From the IMG/VR virus record IMGVR_UViG_3300034068_001002, positions 1 through 22,411 of that record: a DNA stretch of 22,411 nucleotides; one strand, 5' to 3'. The first letter of the stretch is position 1. Each line of letters opens with the position of its first letter. Positions 1 to 8,123 of the stretch are shown in pieces. The translations under genes were made by a program, and so were the position numbers. The notes below the pieces were generated by a model. That model saw only the letters and a program-made list of their open reading frames with translations. It ran no database searches and was not told the origin of the DNA. This DNA is from a virus.

Positions 1-437
1 ATATGATCTGGATTAAAATAAGGTATAATCTGTTCAACAATCTGTAATGTATCATCAATGTGTCTAGTATATATGAATAGACTAAAACCAACATTAACAG
101 GTACTTGTTCTGTTATAATTGCTGGATCGTCTATACAAACAGTTCTTGATAGTAGCGGTGTGTTTCTATTTCTACGACGAGATGCATCTGTAGCAACATT
201 CGTCATAATATAGCTCATACGTGGAAGTTGGTTTTCAATACGAATACCATCATTTATTGATGATGGTTCCAACAATCTTCTAATGAATTTTTCTTGTGAA
301 GCATATGTAATTGGAACACGTATATTTAAATCAGGACCATTATCAGGATTATCATGATTAACAAAAATATTATTAAATAATGATCCAAAACCTACAACCA
401 ATTTTCTTAAATTTTTGTTATAAAAATAGTCAAACAT
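1..437 (-). CDS. 15: gp15-like tail completion / sheath stabiliser (partial)
   Basis: This is the N-terminal part (about 145 residues) of a T4 gp15 homologue; the rest lies beyond the window start. In T4, gp15 forms a hexameric ring that caps the contractile tail and joins it to the head neck. The translation begins MFDYFYNKNLRKLVVGFGSL and later has RVPITYASQEKF and IVEQIIPYFNP. As I recall T4 gp15, it has the same landmarks (MFGYFYN, IRVPITYASKEHF, IVEQILPYFQP) in the same order, which makes this one of the firmest calls. The ATG at 437 follows an AAGGA ribosome site with suitable spacing and lies 9 nt after the gp14 stop, so it is the last visible gene of the gp13-gp14-gp15 neck run. Confidence 0.9.
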   Translation of the reverse strand, partial: MFDYFYNKNLRKLVVGFGSLFNNIFVNHDNPDNGPDLNIRVPITYASQEKFIRRLLEPSSINDGIRIENQLPRMSYIMTNVATDASRRRNRNTPLLSRTVCIDDPAIITEQVPVNVGFSLFIYTRHIDDTLQIVEQIIPYFNPDH

Positions 438-446
438 GTTTTATCC

Positions 447-1112
447 TTATGTGCAGTCTTCATCTGCGAAGGGATTATTTGGATCAAATGTATATCCCGT
501 TGATTCAGTCTTAAGAACATCATTAATACCTGCAGTCGTTCCAAGATTATTATTAAGAGGAATAATTTGTGACCCAGAGTAGCCCCGAGTTTGGCTAAGA
601 AGAGCATCGATTGCTTGGTTATCTGTGGCAATTTTCTCGTAACTATAAGTGAAGAGTTCTGCAGTTATCATGTAACTATACAATTTACCCATCACATATA
701 ATGGATTTTCATGTTCTACAAAATTTATTTCAAATAAAGATTTGGAAAGAGGAAAATAAATAAGGTCTCCTTCTCTTGGTCTAGTAACTGCAGGAGCCCT
801 ATACGTTACTTCTTCATTAAATCGTTTTCTTGCAAAAAGTAAACTTACTTTATCTTTAATTTCTAATCCAAATTGAGTAATCATATCCGTACCATCAAAT
901 GACTTATAGTTTAGTAAATACATTTCTAATGTAAATGCTTTTGTAAATGCAGATGCTGGGTCTTCTCCAAACAACTTATCAATAGCAAAATAATCACGGG
1001 GAACATATATACAGTCTTGTCCCATAGCCTGTATTATTTCTATAGTTATACCTTCAACAAGATTTTGTTCTTGTGTGTTGGTATAATTGCTAATGTATGG
1101 GTTTGTTGTCAT
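447..1112 (-). CDS. 14: gp14-like neck protein
   Basis: A 221-residue neck protein of the T4 gp14 type. In T4, gp13 and gp14 complete the filled head and form the collar to which the tail joins. The call rests on position between gp13 and gp15 (the T4 order) and on the family pattern: an N-terminal acidic helix (VEGITIEIIQAMGQDCIYVP), a central stretch about operating on a FARKRF segment, and REGDLIYFPLSKSLFEINFVE, in which an uncharged beta strand precedes the final helices. It is slightly shorter than T4 gp14 (about 256). Its ATG follows the gp13 stop by 1 nt in the string GGATAATATG, so translation is probably coupled to gp13; there is only a GGA as ribosome site. Confidence 0.85.
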   Translation of the reverse strand: MTTNPYISNYTNTQEQNLVEGITIEIIQAMGQDCIYVPRDYFAIDKLFGEDPASAFTKAFTLEMYLLNYKSFDGTDMITQFGLEIKDKVSLLFARKRFNEEVTYRAPAVTRPREGDLIYFPLSKSLFEINFVEHENPLYVMGKLYSYMITAELFTYSYEKIATDNQAIDALLSQTRGYSGSQIIPLNNNLGTTAGINDVLKTESTGYTFDPNNPFADEDCT

Positions 1113-1113
1113 A

Positions 1114-1941
1114 TTATCCGATCATAGGATCTGGTGGCAGTTCTTGTGTCTTCTTTAATAGTTCTTCAATCGCATTAAGTTCCTGTTGAGCATCTTGCAT
1201 CATGGCTGGTGCATTTAAAGAAGCACCACCAGGAAGTGGAACACCAGAAAATTTAATAAGATTCTGAGCCCATTGTTTTTTCAATAATGCTGTATAATGT
1301 CTTTTAAAGATTCTATCATTCCAGGTTTTAGGATATCGTGTGGTATCAACCTCAACATAGGCTTCAACCATAAGAATAGATCCAACGGGAATTTTACTAT
1401 AATCTGTTTCTAAATACAGACGATCTGTTGTTTTTGTATAGGTATAAGAAACTGGATAATTAAAAATATCATTAATAAGTTTAATATAACTCATACCTTC
1501 CATGTAACTTGCAACAGGTGCAGCTGAAAATGAAGATTGATTCATATATAATCCAAAGAAATCAAAAAGAGTTAGTTGATACCTTAAATCAAACATGTAA
1601 TCTCCAATAGAAGTACTTGGAGCATACACTTTTGTAATACTTCTAATCGCTGATGCATTTGGCCAATAACCTGTAAGACCATTCTCATTAGTTTTAATTT
1701 GAGCACCAAGAGCTGGTCCAAAAGTAGTTGTATCAAATGATCGAGTAGCCAAATCATTTGCAGTAACTGCATATGCATATAGAGCTCTTTGATTAAAATC
1801 AAAATGCCTTTCATACATGTATTCTAAAGATTCATCCAATCGATCTTCTGCTTGCTGAGAATCAATATTTACTTGCACAACAGGTGATCCCAATGTACGG
1901 TAGCAATAGTTGATAAAATCTTGTCGTGTAGTTATAGCCAT
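1114..1941 (-). CDS. 13: gp13-like neck protein
   Basis: A 275-residue homologue of T4 gp13, the neck protein that seals the portal with gp14. The start, TRQDFINYCYRTLGSPVVQVNI followed by DSQQAEDRLDESLEYMYERHFD, is the usual beginning of gp13-like proteins in T4-like phages, where residues 1-40 describe an adaptor-like helix pair. A later segment KTWNDRIFKRHYTALLKKQWAQN (about residues 205-227) is a basic amphipathic helix near the C-terminus, also typical. It is the first gene of a gp13-gp14-gp15 set and has its own late-type element (CATAAATA) 8 nt before the ATG, with no Shine-Dalgarno. The start context is TAATATG, shared with seven other genes in the window. Confidence 0.85.
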   Translation of the reverse strand: MAITTRQDFINYCYRTLGSPVVQVNIDSQQAEDRLDESLEYMYERHFDFNQRALYAYAVTANDLATRSFDTTTFGPALGAQIKTNENGLTGYWPNASAIRSITKVYAPSTSIGDYMFDLRYQLTLFDFFGLYMNQSSFSAAPVASYMEGMSYIKLINDIFNYPVSYTYTKTTDRLYLETDYSKIPVGSILMVEAYVEVDTTRYPKTWNDRIFKRHYTALLKKQWAQNLIKFSGVPLPGGASLNAPAMMQDAQQELNAIEELLKKTQELPPDPMIG

Positions 1942-1949
1942 ATTAAAAA

Positions 1950-1957
1950 TATTTATG
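1950..1957 (-). promoter_or_regulatory. Late-type promoter element before gp13
   Basis: CATAAATA on the minus strand, one mismatch from the T4 late -10 consensus TATAAATA. It sits only 8 nt before the gp13 ATG and overlaps the last codons of the Cys-rich gene region just upstream. If initiation happens at T4 spacing, the leader is only about 3 nt. Confidence 0.55.
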
Positions 1958-2399
1958 TATTTTCTATAATCTTATTAATTTTATCAAACATTTCTTCATT
2001 GGCTGGATTACTGTTTACAGTTATTTGAACTAATTGTACTATGTCTGGGGGTAATTGCTCTATTATTTTTTTTCTATCCCCATCTGCTTTATCATAAAAA
2101 TTTGGATCATAGTTGGTAAATCCCGGCATTTGAAGTGGGCAACTTAATGTTGGATAATCTAATTTGCAATATTCACCGGGTTCTTTAATTAACCAAGTAC
2201 TGGGTTTGTCACCACACCCACACTTACCACAAAAAAAATAATTAGAAGTTGCACTTTTATTCAAAAATTTACATGGTGAAAGCATACCATTCCCATAACA
2301 TGAAATATATCTCAACTGTTTAGTTGGTATGTCTGTCTTGGTATTTTTGAATCCGCGTGATGCAACTGACATTGCATACAACATAATTTTAGTAATCAT
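1953..2399 (-). CDS. Cys-rich protein with CxxCGCG motif, function unknown
   Basis: I do not recognise a named function. The 148-residue protein carries a compact cysteine cluster: CGKCGCG near residue 80, then a Lys-Leu-aspartate stretch with YCKLDYPTLSCPLQMPGF. The pattern CxxCGCG - about 17-20 residues - KLxxPxxxCP suggests a small zinc-binding knuckle. The 198-residue protein at 14803-15399 has the same pattern, so the two are probably related over this module. The N-terminus is basic (FKNTKTDIPTKQLR) and the C-terminus is a charged helix. Proteins of this general look occur among the structural genes of marine T4-like phages, from memory. It starts 1 nt after the stop of the gp7/gpI-like gene (CCATAATATG) with no Shine-Dalgarno, so translation is likely coupled. 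Confidence 0.75.
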   Translation of the reverse strand: MITKIMLYAMSVASRGFKNTKTDIPTKQLRYISCYGNGMLSPCKFLNKSATSNYFFCGKCGCGDKPSTWLIKEPGEYCKLDYPTLSCPLQMPGFTNYDPNFYDKADGDRKKIIEQLPPDIVQLVQITVNSNPANEEMFDKINKIIENT

Positions 2400-2400
2400 A

Positions 2401-3024
2401 TTATGGGGTAGTATAAATGTAACTCATTCCGGCTGGCAGCACACTTCGTTGTAAAAAAGATTTATGTTCTTCAGATATATCTGCAATAATTTCTATCACA
2501 TTGGAACCGTAATTAGAAACAGATGTAGTACTATAGTCATATCCCAATAAGGTTACCAAAACGTATTTAATTGCTGTAGTGGTTCCTTTGATATCAAAGT
2601 ATTGTGAATCAACATGAATAGAAAATCTTCTAATATTTGGTAAAATTTCTACTAATCCTACAGAAGAAAAATCTTCTCCAGGAAAATAAAATTCAGCTAA
2701 ACCCTGCAGTAGTTCTTCGGGCATTTCCATTGGAGATCGTAAAGTCTCCCATTCAATGTATGCTCCGTAACCATATTTAATACTAAACAACCATCTTAAA
2801 TAATTTTTTAAAATTGGAACAATTTTAACATTATTAGTATCAGCTTCATATTCTCTAATAATCCATTCTGGTAATAAAGATTCTAATGTAAGTTGATCCC
2901 CAATAAATTTATCTTTACCTACATTTAATAACTCAGAACCATACATTTTAAATGCATTTGCTTGCATCAAATTTACTTTAGACTCTAAAGTAACTGGTAG
3001 TTTAAGAAAAAATAGAGGAATCAT
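2401..3024 (-). CDS. Putative baseplate wedge protein, gp7/P2 gpI-like by position
   Basis: A 207-residue protein that I identify mainly from context. It follows gp25 and gp6 with a 4-nt ATGA overlap. The order W (gp25-like) - J (gp6-like) - I is the conserved baseplate order of simple contractile phages such as P2, where gpI is a small wedge protein and the counterpart of the core of T4 gp7. T4 gp7 itself is over 1000 residues, so this would be a minimal version. The sequence has LLPEWIIREYEADTNNVKIV then YLRWLFSIKYGYGAYIEWETL, and a C-terminal alpha/beta part (about residues 130-200: IRRFSIHVDSQYFD, IKYVLVTLLGYDY). No catalytic motif is visible. It could instead be a lineage-specific wedge protein. 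Confidence 0.6.
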   Translation of the reverse strand: MIPLFFLKLPVTLESKVNLMQANAFKMYGSELLNVGKDKFIGDQLTLESLLPEWIIREYEADTNNVKIVPILKNYLRWLFSIKYGYGAYIEWETLRSPMEMPEELLQGLAEFYFPGEDFSSVGLVEILPNIRRFSIHVDSQYFDIKGTTTAIKYVLVTLLGYDYSTTSVSNYGSNVIEIIADISEEHKSFLQRSVLPAGMSYIYTTP

Positions 3025-4094
3025 ATTGCGTAGACTACTCCTATACCAGCAATAGTACGTGATTGTAAATAGTCAATAAGAAGAGTCTGGTTATCTGATG
3101 ATAATCCAGTAACATATACATTAACGGTACCTGGAGTATCACCATTTCTTACAGTAATCAAAGTAGAATCTTCAGTTCCACCAATACTAGAACTTAGAAT
3201 AGCCTTTTCAAAATCTTTCAATGTGACACATCTATCTTGACCATTTGCATTAAATAACACTTTTGCTCTTGCAGTATCTACAGATATAGTATCGTAACCA
3301 CCAGAAGCTGAACCAATACTACTCAATAAACCACTTGGATCAACAACAGTACCACCGTTTCCGGCTTTACCATTTGATATAATTGCACGAACAAGAACTG
3401 ATTCAGATGTAGGAACAGTTGCAGCGTTAGCAAAATTATTAGTAACCAAATATCCATTTGATCCATGTGTTACAGTAAAGAAATTATTATTTATTGAAGT
3501 AGTTGTATTTCCTTTACTAACTCGTGTCCATTTAACTTTTTCAGATTTGTCTAATGAATTTGGAATAACATAAAAGGAAATTGTATTGGGGTCTATATTA
3601 TATGGAAGTATAATAGATTGACTTACGTGATCATAATTTGAATAAGTTTCAACTGATGATCCTGAATACAAATATGTTTCAATAGGACTTAAAGATCCAT
3701 CTACTAAATCAAGTGGATAAAATTTTAAATTTGCACCACTAGTGGATGTTGCTGCAAATCCTTCATACTCTCGTATATAAGATTGTGCAATAACTCGAAC
3801 CGAGGCAGATTGAGTTAATGGAACTAAAACTGAATGATTTGATGCAATTGAAACTATAGACTCTAAGAGTGTTGCTGTAGATAAAAATGATTCAGTAAAC
3901 CCAAATTGAGCATATACACCATTATATGCTGTGGCAGTTGCAAGAGTTCTTAATAATAGATTAGCTGTGCTTGCTTCATCTCTAAAAGAAATATCAGTTA
4001 GACCTGGTTGAACTTCTAAAAAAGAAGTCAATGAATCCATAATATTTTCAAAGTCTAAAGAAGCAACATTTAAGGATTTTAAATTATATGTCAT
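3021..4094 (-). CDS. 6: gp6-like baseplate wedge protein (short, baseplate J type)
   Basis: A 357-residue baseplate J / gp6 family protein. In T4, gp6 dimers form the continuous ring that joins the six baseplate wedges. The N-terminal third matches the gp6 pattern: short helix, FLEVQPGLTDISFRDEASTANLLLRTLATATAYNGVY, then FTESFLSTATLLESIVSIASNHSVLVP. The C-terminal half has the J-type signature: KAGNGGTVVDPSGLL, ARAKVLFNANGQDRCVTLKDFEKAI (about residues 270-298). T4 gp6 is about 660 residues, so this is a cut-down form nearer to P2 gpJ. It overlaps both gp25 (4 nt, ATGA) and the next gene (4 nt), so the three should be made in a fixed ratio by coupled translation. Confidence 0.85.
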   Translation of the reverse strand: MTYNLKSLNVASLDFENIMDSLTSFLEVQPGLTDISFRDEASTANLLLRTLATATAYNGVYAQFGFTESFLSTATLLESIVSIASNHSVLVPLTQSASVRVIAQSYIREYEGFAATSTSGANLKFYPLDLVDGSLSPIETYLYSGSSVETYSNYDHVSQSIILPYNIDPNTISFYVIPNSLDKSEKVKWTRVSKGNTTTSINNNFFTVTHGSNGYLVTNNFANAATVPTSESVLVRAIISNGKAGNGGTVVDPSGLLSSIGSASGGYDTISVDTARAKVLFNANGQDRCVTLKDFEKAILSSSIGGTEDSTLITVRNGDTPGTVNVYVTGLSSDNQTLLIDYLQSRTIAGIGVVYAI

Positions 4095-4474
4095 GTTAGA
4101 GGTATTTCAATTCTACAGGAAGATTTGTTTTGTGAATTTAAACTTAATTCTGTTAAAAAATTAATATCAAAAATTATTACTGTATCCGAATAGTAGTTAA
4201 TAGAAACTTTAACATCAAAGATTTTTTTAATTGATGATTTAATTGCTGCCTGTAAAATATTAACTATAAGTTGTCTATTGACACCTATATCATATACATA
4301 ATCACTAATATTTGCACCAAAAGAAGGATTCATCATATTTTCTCCTTTATTGGTACGTAAAATGTTTTCAATTTGTTGAACAATTGAATTTGTTCCATCA
4401 ACGTATGCAATATCCTTTGTTCCATTAAGTGTGAATACTGGTTCTAATAAAATTGAAAAGTCTTTAGTACGCAT
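4091..4474 (-). CDS. 25: gp25-like baseplate wedge protein
   Basis: A 127-residue protein of the GPW/gp25 family, the small wedge component that anchors gp6 and nucleates sheath assembly. The hallmark is NKGENMMNPSFGANISDYVYD at about residues 42-62, corresponding to the family's R-x-x-x-GE-x-x-x-x-P-x-FG-x-x-L signature. It is preceded by IVQQIENILRT and followed by two beta strands (KVSINYYSD, TVIIFDINFL). Length fits T4 gp25 (132). It has a TATAAATA element 6 nt before the ATG and no Shine-Dalgarno, so it probably starts its own late transcript, and it ends in a 4-nt overlap with gp6. Confidence 0.92.
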   Translation of the reverse strand: MRTKDFSILLEPVFTLNGTKDIAYVDGTNSIVQQIENILRTNKGENMMNPSFGANISDYVYDIGVNRQLIVNILQAAIKSSIKKIFDVKVSINYYSDTVIIFDINFLTELSLNSQNKSSCRIEIPLT

Positions 4475-4480
4475 ATTAAA

Positions 4481-4488
4481 TATTTATA
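4481..4488 (-). promoter_or_regulatory. Late promoter TATAAATA before gp25
   Basis: An exact T4-type late -10 element on the minus strand, in the only non-trivial gap (17 nt) between the Cys-rich hub-like gene and gp25. The ATG of gp25 is 6 nt further on, so a T4-like start site would produce an almost leaderless mRNA. Confidence 0.7.
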
Positions 4489-4491
4489 TCT

Positions 4492-5343
4492 TTAGGACCA
4501 GTTATCATAATTTTTACTTGAATCAAATGGATTATTAAACACACCAGTCTTATTTGGAACATTTATCGTATCATCCCATGGATTTTCTGAAGGCGTTGCT
4601 GGACTACTGCGTGTAGTCGTTTTACCAGATGTAGGTGATAAAATATCTGTAAGAGCAAGTTGAGTTTCGTGTGTACCTGTATTAGTAAACATGTGTTTAA
4701 CACCTAAAACATAATACATACCATTAATTGGAGATGTTCCAGCAGAATATGGATATCCGCTGCTATTATTTGCTAAAACTTCAACCAAATCACCACACCG
4801 TAAACTCATATCTCCAGAAATATTAATTGTTACTTTTCTTCCAAAGGTTATTGAATCTAAAAACTCTTTACGTTTAACAGGAGCATCTTTAGGAGTATTC
4901 CAAAAAGTAGCAACATTTAAACGTAATTTTAAATAAGCTTCGAATTTAGAACCAAGTTCTGGGCAACTACAGTTAAACGGTGCTTCTGGAAGTCCCCATA
5001 AACAACCATAAAAATCTGGTCCAAGGTTTGGATTAGATTTTATCTTCAGACATTCATTAGATGCAGTACCAAGATAAATATCAACAGGATATGATATTCC
5101 GGCAGGACCACACATTCCAGGAAAAGACCACAGAGACTTAGATCCTGTTACTCCTACTGCAGCAGCAATTTTAGCAATATTGGGAAATTTTGTTAGACAA
5201 TCTTCTAAAGATGTTGGGGTGGCTGTGACACCTTGAGTTATCTGAGCATTTGCACAGACATATTCACCACGTGCACCAAAATTACCAATAGGTGTTGATA
5301 ATACATTTGAACCAAGTGTTACAATTTTTCCTTTTTGTGGCAT
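4492..5343 (-). CDS. Putative baseplate hub component, C-terminal gpD-like strand module
   Basis: A 283-residue protein of uncertain identity. Residues about 165-235 look like the closing beta module of gpD/gp27-type hub proteins: GRKVTINISGDMSLRCGDLVEV, then GMYYVLGVKHMFTNTG and THETQLALTDI. This is the usual 'get to the binding value, then T-x-L-x-L' ending of hub proteins. The first half is rich in Cys and Gly (C30, C49, C78, C98, C114, C125, C127 by my count) and I recognise no lysozyme domain in it, unlike T4 gp5. The C-terminus is disordered and Asn-rich with FNNPFD. The gene overlaps the large hub gene by 1 nt (TAATG), so the two are translationally coupled and may be two pieces of one hub. 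It could instead be a spike-like adaptor. Confidence 0.6.
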   Translation of the reverse strand: MPQKGKIVTLGSNVLSTPIGNFGARGEYVCANAQITQGVTATPTSLEDCLTKFPNIAKIAAAVGVTGSKSLWSFPGMCGPAGISYPVDIYLGTASNECLKIKSNPNLGPDFYGCLWGLPEAPFNCSCPELGSKFEAYLKLRLNVATFWNTPKDAPVKRKEFLDSITFGRKVTINISGDMSLRCGDLVEVLANNSSGYPYSAGTSPINGMYYVLGVKHMFTNTGTHETQLALTDILSPTSGKTTTRSSPATPSENPWDDTINVPNKTGVFNNPFDSSKNYDNWS

Positions 5344-7289
5344 TAGCAGGTCCCATCTAAAACGTTTTCAGCAATAAAGTAATACATAACTTTACCTTTT
5401 AATTCTGGTGGTACTGTTATATTACCATCCATTGATATTTTTTCTGCACTTATACGATACATTTTTACAATATGATCTATAGCTGCACCGGCTGGATTAA
5501 CAGTTGGAGTATTACATCCAATAGGTCTATATTTAAAGCCATTAACTTCTGCAACCCATCCAGGTGGTAAATATGTATCAATTCCACCAGCAGTTCTTTC
5601 ATTTAAATTTATTGCCCAAGTATCTTGAGTTGCACCAGCCATATTTGTATCATCACCTGTCCACAATTCCATTAAAGACCAATAAGTACTTCCTGCACTA
5701 TTATTAAATTGTAAACCTTGCCACTTATATCTCCACTTTAATACTGGACCAACTGTTTGTCCAGGACTATCTTCTTCTTGATAATCAGCAACTAATTTAT
5801 CTGGTTCATATTTTGTCAACCTTGCAAAGAATGATGAATCATCATTACCAAGACAACATAATACATACATAACAAAATTTTCTCTTTCAATTTTTCTTCT
5901 AGTTTCCAGATTGGCAGGAGAATATGATGATCCTTTATATAATTCTGTAAGATTTTTTTGAATTTCATTATAATAAAAACCAGTAGTATTTGGAACAGCA
6001 CCAGGAACTGGTATTCTTGGATAATCTGGATGAACTGCTGTCATATCAAATATATTTTTCCACATTTCAGTATTATCTGCACGTGAAAAATAACCACTAT
6101 GACCCATATAATTAGTATTTGAGTATGTTTTTGCTAATCCAAATTCACCTGAACCATGTGTAGCTGGAGCATTATTATTTACAGTATTGATATCAGAAAT
6201 CCATCCATAATCTTTATCATAAAATACTTCATCAGCACCAGATGTAACTCCAGCAGATAAACCATTGGATGCAATAGTTTCAATATTATATTTTTCACCA
6301 TCATCTTGAAAATGAAATGTTAGTGCTTGAGTTGTGTATGAGGCTGCACACATACCAGCTGGAACAGTATCTAAAAATTTAGGAGTTTTTCTAACATAAA
6401 AATAATTTTTAGAAACCCATTGATTGGTTGGATCAGTAAGTAAAACATAAATCTTTTTATATGTTTTTCCATTTGCAGCTTTTTGTGTTGGACTATCACC
6501 ATTATAAATACTATATCTATAATTTTTAGTGTTATAATTACCAGTAGCAATTGTATCAGTAGTTAAATCAGATGGAAAATGTTTAAAATTAATATAGTCA
6601 CCAAATTCTGTCCAAAACATAAAGCGTGGTTCACGTGTTATCTTATCTACTGCTAATGAAGAAAGATAATTTAAATACTGAAACGCATTATCAGTAACAG
6701 ATAAATTTAATTTATTATTTCCAATATTTAATTGTTTTAATGAAAAGAAATTATCGGCAGGAGTTAATGTACCAATATGAGTATCTTGAGTTGAACGAAT
6801 TTTAGTTTTTATATTAGTACTGGCTGCTTTAAATAATTCTTCAATAGTATAAACTCTATCTTCAAGTGTAAGTGCAGTAATAAGTAAATCAGCTGCTGCT
6901 GTTTGTTGTGATAATTTGTAAAAACTATTAGTAAAATTAATTGAAACAAAATTATCTTCATTATCAGAAGCAGCATTTGTTACACTTGCAGTACTAGTTA
7001 TTGATAATAAACGTGGTTTAGCACCATCATTAAATGAAACCAAAATACTATCAATTTTATTATTTTGAATAAAATTTATTATATCGCCTGTGTCACGTAC
7101 AACAAGAGCACCTACTGGATAAATTGTAAATACAGTTTCTTCCATTTCTAAGCGTATGAATTTACATTCAGCATTCTTTTTTGGATCTGAACTCAATATA
7201 TCAAAAGAATATCTTTCATCTTTTGAATTTTTAAAAAATAAAGATACTATCGGAGAATCAAATGCGTTTGAACGTGTATTTATTGCCAT
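5343..7289 (-). CDS. Baseplate hub protein, gp27-like (large)
   Basis: A 648-residue protein that I take to be the central hub of the baseplate. N-terminal residues 1-100 look like a beta-barrel tube domain: FDSPIVSLFFKN, ETVFTIYPVGALVVRDTGDI. About residues 145-240 hold the gp27-like middle region: YTIEELFKAAST, TDNAFQYLNYLSSLA, then PRFMFWTEFGDYINFKHF. The last motif ('F-W-T-x-x-G-x-x-I/F-x-F') is a hallmark of phage hub proteins. The remaining 400 residues are aromatic- and Asn-rich and not recognised. T4 gp27 is 391 residues, so this one carries extra material. It lies between gp53 and the 283-residue hub-like gene and is joined to both by stop/start contacts (1-nt gap, 1-nt overlap). Confidence 0.65.
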   Translation of the reverse strand: MAINTRSNAFDSPIVSLFFKNSKDERYSFDILSSDPKKNAECKFIRLEMEETVFTIYPVGALVVRDTGDIINFIQNNKIDSILVSFNDGAKPRLLSITSTASVTNAASDNEDNFVSINFTNSFYKLSQQTAAADLLITALTLEDRVYTIEELFKAASTNIKTKIRSTQDTHIGTLTPADNFFSLKQLNIGNNKLNLSVTDNAFQYLNYLSSLAVDKITREPRFMFWTEFGDYINFKHFPSDLTTDTIATGNYNTKNYRYSIYNGDSPTQKAANGKTYKKIYVLLTDPTNQWVSKNYFYVRKTPKFLDTVPAGMCAASYTTQALTFHFQDDGEKYNIETIASNGLSAGVTSGADEVFYDKDYGWISDINTVNNNAPATHGSGEFGLAKTYSNTNYMGHSGYFSRADNTEMWKNIFDMTAVHPDYPRIPVPGAVPNTTGFYYNEIQKNLTELYKGSSYSPANLETRRKIERENFVMYVLCCLGNDDSSFFARLTKYEPDKLVADYQEEDSPGQTVGPVLKWRYKWQGLQFNNSAGSTYWSLMELWTGDDTNMAGATQDTWAINLNERTAGGIDTYLPPGWVAEVNGFKYRPIGCNTPTVNPAGAAIDHIVKMYRISAEKISMDGNITVPPELKGKVMYYFIAENVLDGTC

Positions 7290-7290
7290 A

Positions 7291-8121
7291 TCATGTATAT
7301 TTAACAGTAATTAAATTGACAGTAACTTTAGATAATTCGCTTGGAACAAAGGTATTTATTTTTTTACTAACTGCAACTACGGCTTCTTCATTGGTGTATT
7401 GTGTTTTTGGATTATAAGCACCATCTGGAATATTAAATTGCAAAGGAACATCCTCTATTGCCATATTTCTAAAAGAAATATTACTAGTTACATTAGCATA
7501 TTGTATTATTTTATTTGATTTTAAATATTTTTCAGTACCTATAGTAGTAATAGTATCTGTAGTAGAAGCAATATAACCAGTAGATGATTTAAAATCAATA
7601 TATTGTTGAGGAGCAGGAGCTATAATATCTAAAGTCATACCAACCACAGATGGTTTAATTGTTACTTTTTTAGTATATGAATCTTGTTCTTCAACAACAA
7701 AAATTGGACCATTTAAATCAAAATTACCAACATAACTATAGTCATATGGATTTCCACCTGTTGCTGCATATGGTAAAATAATACTTCCTGGAAGCATATA
7801 ATCACCAAGACTAGTACCATTATCTAACCCTATTTTTGTTACATACTTATCTTGATTTTTTTTATTAAATTCAGTAGAATTGTCTTCTAATAGTGTAAAT
7901 GGATTAATCCAGTTATTGGCTAATAGAAGCAACCAAAAAGAATTAGGGTCTTCATATAATTTTGATGCTGCTTCTACTAAAGTGGTTTTTGAATCAAATT
8001 CAAATTCTTTTTTAGAAACTAAATCAAAATTAAATTTATAATAACTAAAAAAATCACTAATAGTGTATGTACCATTTGTAGTTTCAAAATTACGTTTTGG
8101 TAATTGATCAAAGTATTTCAT
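7291..8121 (-). CDS. 53: gp53-like baseplate wedge protein
   Basis: A 276-residue T4 gp53 homologue, the wedge protein that bridges inner baseplate and gp6/gp25. The diagnostic block is AASKLYEDPNSFWLLLLANN followed by INPF (about residues 50-74), equal to the gp53 pattern 'A-x-x-L/IY-x-x-P-x-x-x-W-x-x-L-x-x-N'. Upstream, TISDFFSYYKFNFDLVSK matches the N-terminal 'D-I-F-x-x-Y' helix. It is longer than T4 gp53 (196) by a C-terminal beta-rich region and an acidic-then-basic end (EEAVVAVSKKINTFVPSELSKV). It lies 2 nt after the gp48 stop (TAATTATG) and 1 nt before the hub gene. Confidence 0.85.
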   Translation of the reverse strand: MKYFDQLPKRNFETTNGTYTISDFFSYYKFNFDLVSKKEFEFDSKTTLVEAASKLYEDPNSFWLLLLANNWINPFTLLEDNSTEFNKKNQDKYVTKIGLDNGTSLGDYMLPGSIILPYAATGGNPYDYSYVGNFDLNGPIFVVEEQDSYTKKVTIKPSVVGMTLDIIAPAPQQYIDFKSSTGYIASTTDTITTIGTEKYLKSNKIIQYANVTSNISFRNMAIEDVPLQFNIPDGAYNPKTQYTNEEAVVAVSKKINTFVPSELSKVTVNLITVKYT

Positions 8122-8123
8122 AA

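Noticed and set aside
407-631. 74-codon frame opposite the gp14/gp15 junction
   Set aside because: It is a shifted shadow of gp14 and gp15, with low-complexity hydrophobic/basic composition and no ribosome site.
5343-5343. The 648- and 283-residue hub genes as one gene broken by a frameshift
   Set aside because: The second gene has its own ATG in a TAATG junction like other coupled pairs here, and both frames end cleanly, so a natural two-gene arrangement is more likely than a sequencing error.
4492-5343. gp5-type lysozyme domain in the Cys-rich hub-like protein
   Set aside because: No recognisable lysozyme catalytic motif (E-x8-D/C-x5-T) was seen in the sequence; the similarity is limited to the C-terminal beta module.
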